Shown here: in pieces, positions 27,901 to 33,731 of the stretch
Layout: each line of letters starts with the position of its first letter
Numbering within the stretch: the first letter of the stretch is position 1
Notes under the pieces: generated by a model
The model's database searches: none
What the model was told of the DNA's origin: nothing
The model's input: only the letters and a program-made list of their open reading frames with translations
Position numbers and translations under genes: made by a program
Source of the DNA: Rhizobium phaseoli
GTDB lineage: Bacteria > Pseudomonadota > Alphaproteobacteria > Rhizobiales > Rhizobiaceae
Reading direction: 5' to 3'
NCBI RefSeq assembly: GCF_010668805.1
Contig: NZ_WUFT01000003.1
Coordinates: forward strand, 62,001 to 126,000
DNA: 64,000 nt

Positions 27901-28264
27901 AGGTCAGCAACAGTCGCGGAGCGCTAGGCGTGCTCCAGATCCGTAATGCGTCCATGCGCAAGCCCATGCAGTGCCGCGAAGCCGGCACGCGATCATAAGG
28001 AAGGCAATCCCAAGGTGGCAAAACAATTACCTCGATCTCGGGAAAAAGGGCACTGACAGCCCCGGCAATTTTGGCAGCCGCGCCGTCGCTCAGTGCCATA
28101 TAGCACAGCGATCGGTCCGAATGTCGTAGCAAGGTGGCCAGTCTGGTTGCTACTAAACCCGGCGGCAGCTTGAAACCTTGCGTCTGTTCGGCTGCGGCAG
28201 GAAGTGCGGAGGCTTTTTCATCTCTAGTCTCGACGACGCTCACATGAACCTGCCATTCTCTCAT
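24953..28264 (-). CDS. Mfd-like DNA translocase (divergent TRCF paralogue)
   Basis: A 1103-aa protein with the domain order of Mfd, the transcription-repair coupling factor: UvrB-like N-terminal modules, a CarD/RID-type RNA-polymerase interaction domain (VHEDHGVAVLKDLENI), RecG-like helicase lobes and a C-terminal TRCF domain. Walker A GDVGFGKTE is near residue 600, the DEEHRFG box near 696, and QLRGRVGRG in motif VI. Mfd uses ATP to push stalled RNA polymerase off DNA. It is somewhat shorter than the usual 1150-1170 aa, and I infer a paralogue because its wording differs from standard Mfd at RID and motif VI. ATG 28264 is preferred; TTG 28270 is possible. A 44-aa peptide gene ends 8 bp upstream. 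Confidence 0.85.
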   Translation of the reverse strand: MREWQVHVSVVETRDEKASALPAAAEQTQGFKLPPGLVATRLATLLRHSDRSLCYMALSDGAAAKIAGAVSALFPEIEVIVLPPWDCLPYDRVPASRHCMGLRMDALRIWSTPSAPRLLLTSLDAALQRIPPAKVIADSQLKLVVGKPFDRDAFFDFIHRTGYVEEGVADDPGELAVREGVIDIYPAGAPGPMRIVLSDDDRVEELRGFDRLSQRTESYLESVVFGPASEAILTEGVGEDLASRSDTMERFLLRLYQDMPTVFDILGDATVVLAPGAPARVDRYLEIIQDARQSRKDFGETDTPSARSLYLNRAEWARHTASVSTRVLDLQEGGDLPTDSSDADPRNALVNFVQERLRHGLTVVISGKGRRSEALCRRVAKATGMAPLSIDTWEAVREAEPGILLKLACDLEQGFIDPAQNVAVVAAADGTSTVANSSPLLAEPELRIGDVVVHEDHGVAVLKDLENIAVEDVSRDAARLEYRDGASVLVPMEEFAKLWRYGSEPEAIALDRLHTDAWQKKREKIAADIRSTARHLSTIAKQRQALQAEKFVPPRAEYSAFTRRFPFTETPDQAEAIKAVLSDLASGHVMNRLVCGDVGFGKTEIALRAAAAVALAGGQVVIIAPTTVLARQHFATFERRFAGTGISVGMLSRLLKPSEAKQVKAALAEGEIGVIVATQAILAKDVRFAHLGLLIVDEEHRFGLKEKRAMNTLAPSLHTLAMSATPIPRTLQSAMVGVQEVSLLTTPPSRRRPVRTSLAAFDYASMRTGLMREYRRGGQSFVVVPRIEDIEDVETILRKIVPELSVKIAHGRMPAAAIDEAIVGFAEGDGDVLLATNIIENGLDVPRANTMFIWRAERFGLAQLHQLRGRVGRGRAQGMATLLTEDGAELAEETRLRLSTLVENDRLGAGLAISLRDLDLRGGGDIAGEDQAGHMKVIGIGLYQKLLARAVAELRKQPSATRVRAILHIEAAGTIPANYVSDPAVRLNLYAKLLRAAESSEIDDLEAEFEDRFGEPSQDVLLLLRTTKLQLAAVRLGIAKLEAGPKALALTMTANTSAKVMSAFTKKAGAVRRGDRLIFETSIQTAQEQLDFFERLVSAARQP

Positions 28265-28272
28265 CAGCAACT

Positions 28273-28407
28273 TTACCGGTCTGCAAGAACGACGTTTTTA
28301 TCAAGCTGTTCCATACGAATGGCTGCGTTCACGAATGTCGCCGGCATGGCAGTAAAAGCGATCGCCAGCACACAAGCCGTGCAGCCTTTTGTCGAGCGCC
28401 AAATCAT
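28273..28407 (-). CDS. Small exported peptide upstream of the Mfd-like gene, 44 aa
   Basis: ATG 28407 has AAGGA eight bases upstream and opens a 44-aa frame with a typical signal sequence: MIWRSTK, then CTACVLAIAFTAMPATF, then VNA before AIRMEQLDKN. Only about 16 residues would remain after cleavage. Its TAA lies 8 bp before the ATG of the Mfd-like gene, so the two would share one mRNA. It could be a real secreted peptide, a leader ORF setting translation of the large gene, or a chance frame; I give it moderate weight. Confidence 0.4.
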   Translation of the reverse strand: MIWRSTKGCTACVLAIAFTAMPATFVNAAIRMEQLDKNVVLADR

Positions 28408-28609
28408 GACCGATTTCCTTCGACCAGATGCGCGGTTGGCTGGTCGGCTGAGGCGCTGGCACGGCGAACGGAATTGGTCCAATGGAGCCGTCGGCTGCAG
28501 TACTTCGTGATTTCGGTGGACGAATGATCGCGTCCAGGCCGGGTCGGAGCTGCCTTCAACTTCGCCGTCAATGCGACTTCGGGTGTCCCTCTGTCGTCAG
28601 CTTCTGCCG

Positions 28610-29221
28610 TTATCTTGGCTTTGCCCGGGATCGAAAGCGTTTTACACGGCTGTGGCTGCCGCAGCTCGCTTCCGAACACCACATTCTTCCCCCGCTCCTG
28701 GAACGATCTAAAAACAGCCATCCGCAGTTGTCGCCTTTGCATTCGCGCACCTCTCGCCGCCGGCCTCTCTCAATCAACAAGTCGGTCGCCTTGATTGCAA
28801 ATAGCTGCCCAAGCTGGTGAAGATCGTCAACAGGCAAAACCCAGTTGAATCCGATGCCTGCGGCCGCCAACACCTGGTGCGCCAGACCGCGCTGCGCGAA
28901 GTCCTCCACAAGGCTAAGGTCTTCGCGTGGGTAGGGACCTCCGACATCCTCCAACACAAACAGCCGGTATACGGATTCACGCAACCTCTTTGCGTGCGTC
29001 AGCGCTTCCTGGGCTTCTTCCGGCTCGCTGGCCGCCTGGTTGCGCAAACGCGACGCCACGTTTGGACCGAGGAGGTCGAGCCGCTCGGCCAGTGCGACGA
29101 GATCGTCGAACGACCGCAATAGGTCGGGTCCCCAACGGCCGCGCCTGCTGTCGACGGTATTGACGAAGTCGAGCGCCGGATGGCCGCCACTTAAGCGCAT
29201 TTCAGATGTCGAGGTTGCCAT
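28610..29221 (-). CDS. CGNR/ABATE zinc-finger protein, probable transcription regulator
   Basis: A 203-aa protein with an N-terminal ABATE-type stress-response domain (GGHPALDFVNTVDSR at residues 12-26) and a C-terminal zinc finger. Zinc ligands are C-x5-C (ECKGDNCGWLFLDRSRSG) and C-x5-C (WCSEASCGSH), followed by a basic tail. The eponymous CGNR tetrapeptide is altered to CGSH here. Family members are thought to be DNA-binding regulators. It is divergent from the EamA transporter gene with 79 bp between starts, a usual layout for a regulator and its target. An operator-like inverted repeat lies in the gap. The start ATG has only a weak ribosome site; MRLSGG seven codons later is an alternative. 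Confidence 0.85.
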   Translation of the reverse strand: MATSTSEMRLSGGHPALDFVNTVDSRRGRWGPDLLRSFDDLVALAERLDLLGPNVASRLRNQAASEPEEAQEALTHAKRLRESVYRLFVLEDVGGPYPREDLSLVEDFAQRGLAHQVLAAAGIGFNWVLPVDDLHQLGQLFAIKATDLLIERGRRREVRECKGDNCGWLFLDRSRSGGRMWCSEASCGSHSRVKRFRSRAKPR

Positions 29222-29252
29222 GAGCTGCGGAACAACTACCGAGGAACGGGAT

Positions 29253-29284
29253 TGTAACGACTTAGATGGATTTTAACCGTTACA
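29253..29284. promoter_or_regulatory. Operator-like inverted repeat in the CGNR/EamA divergent promoter
   Basis: TGTAACG and CGTTACA form perfect 7-bp arms 18 bp apart, centred in the 79-bp divergent gap and ending 17 bp before the EamA start codon. The half-site spacing would suit a dimeric regulator; the adjacent CGNR protein is the obvious candidate. Confidence 0.45.
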
Positions 29285-29300
29285 GTTCAAGGCCGAGCTG

Positions 29301-30245
29301 ATGTCGAACACACGTAACCTCGTCAAGTTTGCTGTTTTGTGCCTCGTATGGGGATTAACCTGGATTGCCGTCAAGTTTGGCGTACAGACGGTCCCGCCAA
29401 TGTTGTTTGCGGCCACCCGATTCATAACGGCAGGTGTCGTGTTGCTGGGATGGGCCATGGCGGGAAAGCGACAGGAAAAACTGGAAAGGGCTGACGCACT
29501 GCGTCTCGTCGTCGTCAGCCTGCTGATGATCGCCCTATGTTACGGGCCTTTGTTCTGGGGCATGCAATTTGTTCCCTCGGGAACCGCGGCTGTTTTGGAG
29601 ATGTCGCTGACGCCGTTGGCCCTCCTCGGATTCGGCATCGCATTGGGTGAAGAACGCTGGAGTGGTTTTCGCGCTTTCCCCATGGTGTTGGGCGCGGCGG
29701 GGCTCGGCATTCTCTTTGCGCCCTCCATCGATCTAGGGGATCTTGCCGGGGGCAGGGCAATGATCGGATTGATCGCCATCGCCTGGGCTGCGATTTCCTC
29801 GGCATGGGGATCCGTTCTGGCCAAAGCTTTAATATCGAAATACGGCAGTACTCGCCTCTCGGGAGCCACGACAACCATTGGCGGCGGCGTTTTGCTGATG
29901 GTTTCGCTCGCTATCGAGCCGCGGTCGGCCGAGATGCTCGGAACGTTCTGGGAGTGGCAAGCCATTGCCGGCTGGCTCTTTCTCGTCATTTTTGGTTCGC
30001 TGCTGGGATATAGCATCTACATACAGCTGCTCCGTGACATTGGTCCTGCCAAGGCGGGAAGCTTCGCTTTCGTTTCGCCCGCCATCGCAGTCGCCGCCGG
30101 CATCATCATCGCCGACGAACCTGCCGACCCTCAGCGATTTATTGGAATGGCACTAATGATCCTCGCGGCAGGGATCTCCCTATCTGCAGATCACTTGCCG
30201 GGCGTACGGAACCGAAGTGATCGCACTCTTTCCGCCAGGACCTAG
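29301..30245 (+). CDS. EamA/DMT-family inner-membrane transporter
   Basis: A 314-aa protein with about ten membrane spans arranged as two EamA repeats. The first repeat opens with the FAVLCLVWGLTWIAVKFGVQ signature; the second begins near residue 155 (GLIAIAWAAISSAWGSVLAK). Proteins of this family export amino acids, drugs or other metabolites; no substrate can be assigned. An AAGG lies nine bases before the ATG. It is divergent from the CGNR regulator, which probably controls it. Confidence 0.88.
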   Translation: MSNTRNLVKFAVLCLVWGLTWIAVKFGVQTVPPMLFAATRFITAGVVLLGWAMAGKRQEKLERADALRLVVVSLLMIALCYGPLFWGMQFVPSGTAAVLEMSLTPLALLGFGIALGEERWSGFRAFPMVLGAAGLGILFAPSIDLGDLAGGRAMIGLIAIAWAAISSAWGSVLAKALISKYGSTRLSGATTTIGGGVLLMVSLAIEPRSAEMLGTFWEWQAIAGWLFLVIFGSLLGYSIYIQLLRDIGPAKAGSFAFVSPAIAVAAGIIIADEPADPQRFIGMALMILAAGISLSADHLPGVRNRSDRTLSART

Positions 30246-30309
30246 TACCGCATCCTTGTTGCTATTCGAGCGGCTTCGGAAGCCTCCGTCTCCAAGGTCA
30301 CCTTGTTGA

Positions 30310-30459
30310 CTAGACCCAGCCTTCGAAGTCAAATGATACGACAGCTTTATAGGACGGGTCGAAAACCGTGGCGACGGCGTCGGCCGTCAAAAGTTCGAGT
30401 TGGCTCTGTGTCAGTGGGTCTGCCAGACGCATCGAGCAGCCTGGCTCGTTGAAGTTCAC
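30310..30459 (-). CDS. Possible small protein or gene remnant, 49 aa
   Basis: A GTG-started minus-strand frame encoding 49 residues; the C-terminal part (LTADAVATVFDPSYKAVVSF then DFEGWV) has a protein-like composition. There is no convincing ribosome site and no family I recognise, so it may be the remaining tail of a lost gene. It lies between the EamA gene and the ndvA terminator. Confidence 0.25.
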   Translation of the reverse strand: MNFNEPGCSMRLADPLTQSQLELLTADAVATVFDPSYKAVVSFDFEGWV

Positions 30460-30604
30460 TTCAGGTCAATATAACAGCGAATGTTAGCGTGGCCGGGGTC
30501 GCGTCTTCTTTTTTCCCTGCGACCGCTTGCGCCGCTGGAATTCGTCAACGTCGCCCATGGCTGGATTGGCAGTATTCGGTGCCGCGCCCCTTAACCCAGC
30601 CCAA

Positions 30605-30639
30605 CAAAAAGGCCGGAAGGGAGCTACCCTTCCGGCCTT
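30605..30639 (-). terminator. Rho-independent terminator of ndvA
   Basis: A perfect 13-bp stem (AAGGCCGGAAGGG/CCCTTCCGGCCTT) with an AGCTA loop and an A run at its left end, which reads as a U tail on the minus strand. It ends 21 bp after the ndvA stop codon. Confidence 0.85.
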
Positions 30640-30659
30640 TGTCTTGAAACCCGAAGCGA

Positions 30660-32423
30660 TCAGGCGGCTTCGGTGGCGTGAGCCTTGCGGACCTCTTCGT
30701 CCGTCAGGATGCCGCTAGCGCGCAGCAGGGCGGCGAAGCGTCCGTTGCTGTGGCTGAGTTCGTCGAAGCTACCCTGTTCGACCACGCGACCGTCGTCGAG
30801 GAAGAGCACCATATCGGCTTCGCGGACCGTCGACAGGCGGTGGGCGATGATGAAGGTGGTGCGGTTCTGGCGCAGATTGTCGATCGCGGCCTTGACGCGG
30901 TTTTCGGTCTCGACGTCGAGCGCCGAGGTCGCCTCGTCGAGCACCAGGATCGGCGCATCCTTGAGGATAGCGCGGGCGATGGCGATGCGCTGACGCTCGC
31001 CGCCGGAGAGCTTGTTGCCGCGTTCGCCGACATGCGTGTCGTAGCGATCCTCACGGGTCTCGATGAAGTCGGCAGCAGCAGCGGCTTCGGCCGCACGGCG
31101 CATATCCTCTTCGCTGGCGCCTTCACGGCCGAGGCGGATATTGTCGCTGATCGAACGGTTCAGCAGGCCCGCATCCTGGAAGACGGTGGCGATGTGACGA
31201 CGCAGCGACTTGCGGGTCACCTTGGTGATGTCGGTGCCGTCGACAAGGATCTGGCCGCCCTGGGCGTCGTAAACGCGCTGCAGCAGGTTGACGAGCGTCG
31301 TCTTGCCGGCACCTGTCGGGCCGACGATCGCGACCGTCTGGCCTGCCTTCACCGAGAAGGAGACATTGTGCAGGCCCTGCGAGCTGTTGCCGAAGCCGAA
31401 GGAGACGTCGCGGAATTCGATCGCACCCTTGACGTCCTTGATCTCGCCATTGCCGGCCGGTTCTTCGCGTTCACGCACCGAGTCTTCGAGCGCATAGAAT
31501 TCCTCGAGCTTGGAACGGGCTTCGAAAATCTGCGTGGCGAACTGGCGCATCAGGTCGAGGCGGCCAATCAGCAGGTTGGCAAAGCCGATGAAGGCGATGA
31601 CGTCGCCGACGCGGAGCTGGCCGGCCTGGACGAGGATGGTGCCGATGATCAGGACTACCATCATTGCAATGGTCGACGCCATGCGGTTCAACGCGCTGGC
31701 GATCGCCCACCAGTCGAGCACCGGATACTGGGCTTCGAGCAGGCGGTCGGCAAAGGATTTCAGCGCCTTGGTTTCAGCCTCGATGCGGTTGTAGCTGTGC
31801 AGGACGGAAACGTTGCTGATCGAGTCGCTGACATGCGAAAAGACGGTGTGATAATGGTTTTCGACCGAAGCCTGGCCATCTTTGGTGCGGCTCATGACGA
31901 CGCGGCCGATCAGCCAGTAGGCGACGGCGAGCACCATGAGCACGGCGGAAAGGCGCAGGTCCATCGCCATTGCCGTCGGTATCAGAAGGGCAAGCGCGAT
32001 AACCGTCGACAGGTGATTGCGCATGAATTCCAGCCAGAGGCCGAACAGCGTCTCGCAGGCGCGCAGCAATGTATGCAGCGCGTTTGAGGTGCCGCGCTGA
32101 TGGTGCCAGCCAAGCGGCATGGAGATGATCCGGCCGAAGGCTTCCGTCAACAGGGTCGCGCGCCGGCCATGGGCCAGCCTGTCGGCCTCGCGGGCGACCA
32201 GGACGAAGGCAACCGTGTTGAAAACGGCGAAAGTCGCCCACATGAAAAGGATGGGCTTGACCTCACCCTTGCCCGAAATCGCATCGATAATGCGACCGAA
32301 CAGGATCGGCTCCGCGATGGTAATTGTCGCCAGAACGATGTTTGCGACCACGACCAGGGATACGCGCAGCTTGTAGGCGCTGAGATAGCGCAGAGCTCTT
32401 GCATAGACCTTGAATAGCGTCAC
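30660..32423 (-). CDS. ndvA: Cyclic beta-1,2-glucan export ABC transporter NdvA
   Basis: A 587-aa half-transporter with six membrane spans (about residues 10-290) fused to an ATPase domain. It exports cyclic beta-1,2-glucan from cytoplasm to periplasm, as known for NdvA/ChvA. Visible motifs are Walker A GPTGAGKTT, Q-loop FQDAGLL, signature LSGGERQRIAIARAI, Walker B ILVLDEATSALD and H-loop IAHRLSTV. I chose GTG 32423 (reading TLFKVYARAL) because AAGAGG lies seven bases upstream and rhizobial NdvA proteins begin there; an ATG six codons earlier has no such site. It is divergent from expR and ends in a strong terminator. Confidence 0.96.
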   Translation of the reverse strand: MTLFKVYARALRYLSAYKLRVSLVVVANIVLATITIAEPILFGRIIDAISGKGEVKPILFMWATFAVFNTVAFVLVAREADRLAHGRRATLLTEAFGRIISMPLGWHHQRGTSNALHTLLRACETLFGLWLEFMRNHLSTVIALALLIPTAMAMDLRLSAVLMVLAVAYWLIGRVVMSRTKDGQASVENHYHTVFSHVSDSISNVSVLHSYNRIEAETKALKSFADRLLEAQYPVLDWWAIASALNRMASTIAMMVVLIIGTILVQAGQLRVGDVIAFIGFANLLIGRLDLMRQFATQIFEARSKLEEFYALEDSVREREEPAGNGEIKDVKGAIEFRDVSFGFGNSSQGLHNVSFSVKAGQTVAIVGPTGAGKTTLVNLLQRVYDAQGGQILVDGTDITKVTRKSLRRHIATVFQDAGLLNRSISDNIRLGREGASEEDMRRAAEAAAAADFIETREDRYDTHVGERGNKLSGGERQRIAIARAILKDAPILVLDEATSALDVETENRVKAAIDNLRQNRTTFIIAHRLSTVREADMVLFLDDGRVVEQGSFDELSHSNGRFAALLRASGILTDEEVRKAHATEAA

Positions 32424-32744
32424 GTCGAACCTCTTGTGCATCTGCGAAAACGGGATGATGCGATGCTACAAAAGGTTACCTGAACCGGCGATTAACGGAG
32501 TATTCAGGGTCCATCGCGGCGACGACTAACCCGATCGCATTATCGTGGGATTCGACGAGATGACTATGGCGCTGAATTTGCGGCTCGGTTATATCCCAGC
32601 AACAATTTGCGCTTGCATTTTAATCAATGTGTAGCACAGCATCAAATTCAAGACTGCATTTTTTGAAGAAGACCGTTTCGCGACCAATTTGAAAAGCCGC
32701 CGACGGCCTCGATGCGGGCATCAGGTCCGGACAAGGGGCATTTT
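32424..32744. other. Divergent promoter region of ndvA and expR
   Basis: A 321-bp AT-richer spacer between the ndvA and expR starts. It must hold both promoters. I found no strong palindrome or repeat in it and no small gene. Confidence 0.5.
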
Positions 32745-33515
32745 GTGAATATTAATTTGTTAATTCAATTGCTTATCATTCTGGAAGAAACGTCGAATCC
32801 CCAGGCCGTGGTTACCGAGCTGGAGCAGGTTATCCAAGAGTGCGGCTTCGAATATTACGGCCTGCGGCGCCATTTGCCGCCGAATCCGGCGCAGCAGAAT
32901 CCGGAACAGCAGAATCCCGAACTCTGGGCTGCGGCGCTTGCCGGCCGTTGGCCGCCACAATGGCCGCAAATCTATACCGCGAAAAAATATGTGCTGATCG
33001 ATCCGATGGTGCGCTACCTCGCCCATGCGCAGCGGCCTTTCCGCTGGCGGGAAAGCCTGGCAGCGTTCCGCACGGATGCGCAGAAGCGTCGGATGGAGCA
33101 GATGATGGTCGATGCTTTCGGTCACGGACTGGAGGACGGTTATATCTTTCCGATCCACGGACGTAACGGCATTCTCGGCAACCTCAGTCTCGCCGGCAAG
33201 CCGATCGACTTGTCGCCGGTGGAGATCGCCCTTTTCGAGGCCGTAGCGCGCAAGAGCTTCTGGCGATTGCTCGAGCTGAAGGATGAGGCGCAGGCGCTGG
33301 AAACCGTGCTGCCGGCCGACACGCCACTGACGCGACGCGAAATGGAGATCCTGCATTATCTCGCCGAAGGCATGACCTCGATGGAAATCAGCAAGATGCT
33401 GAAGATCTCAAACCACACCGTCGACTGGTATATGAACGGCTTGCAAAACAAGCTGAAGGCGAAAAACCGGCAGCAGGCGGTGGCGCTTGCCTTTCGTCAC
33501 CGCCTGATAAGCTAG
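32745..33515 (+). CDS. expR: LuxR-family quorum-sensing regulator, ExpR orthologue
   Basis: A 256-aa protein with an N-terminal autoinducer-binding domain and a C-terminal LuxR-type helix-turn-helix (LTRREMEILHYLAEGMTSME and onward). The acyl-homoserine-lactone pocket residues are present in the usual spacing: W and Y in QWPQIYTAKKYVLIDP, the DP pair, and W in PFRWRE. The GTG start at 32745 has AAGGGG upstream. Its place between ndvA and pyc is where expR lies in S. meliloti, as I recall, which supports orthology. In R. leguminosarum ExpR links the Cin and Rai quorum systems. No luxI-type gene is in the window. A 15-bp in-frame tandem repeat gives QQNPEQQNPE at residues 50-59. Confidence 0.85.
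   Translation: MNINLLIQLLIILEETSNPQAVVTELEQVIQECGFEYYGLRRHLPPNPAQQNPEQQNPELWAAALAGRWPPQWPQIYTAKKYVLIDPMVRYLAHAQRPFRWRESLAAFRTDAQKRRMEQMMVDAFGHGLEDGYIFPIHGRNGILGNLSLAGKPIDLSPVEIALFEAVARKSFWRLLELKDEAQALETVLPADTPLTRREMEILHYLAEGMTSMEISKMLKISNHTVDWYMNGLQNKLKAKNRQQAVALAFRHRLIS
32892..32921 (+). repeat. In-frame 15-bp tandem repeat inside expR
   Basis: Two adjacent copies of CAGCAGAATCC(G/C)GAA differ at one base and encode QQNPE twice. A partial third unit (AATCCGGCG, NPA) precedes them. Confidence 0.8.
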
Positions 33516-33550
33516 AGCGTGATGCCGAAAGGATGAGCGGTTTTCACGCT
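33516..33550. repeat. Dispersed palindromic repeat, family B copy 1
   Basis: Starting one base after the expR stop, AGCGTGA/TCACGCT arms enclose GCCGAAAGGATGAGCGGTTT. The same element occurs in the opposite orientation at 42809-42860. It may also serve as the expR 3'-end hairpin. Confidence 0.7.
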
Positions 33551-33731
33551 AATTATTTGATTTTGATAATAATTATGATTTAGACCGATCCGGCCTGGCA
33601 TCATCGGCATTCGGAATGGCGAGAAATTGCATTTCGCAGTCGCAAGAGAAATTGAACTTCCTGTGACAAGAAGTTAAGAATTTCCTTCGCGGGTGCAGCA
33701 TGCCCGCGCCTGAACGTCTGAGGAGACCGTT

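Larger units (their letters stand above)
30246..30659. other. Intergenic region between EamA gene and ndvA
   Basis: About 410 bp between convergent genes. It contains a 49-codon minus-strand frame (30310-30459, listed separately) and the ndvA terminator at 30605-30639. Nothing else is supported. Confidence 0.5.

Noticed and set aside
28404..28742. 112-codon minus-strand frame between the Mfd-like and CGNR genes
   Set aside because: It overlaps the 3' end of the CGNR gene in another frame and shows no protein-like features.
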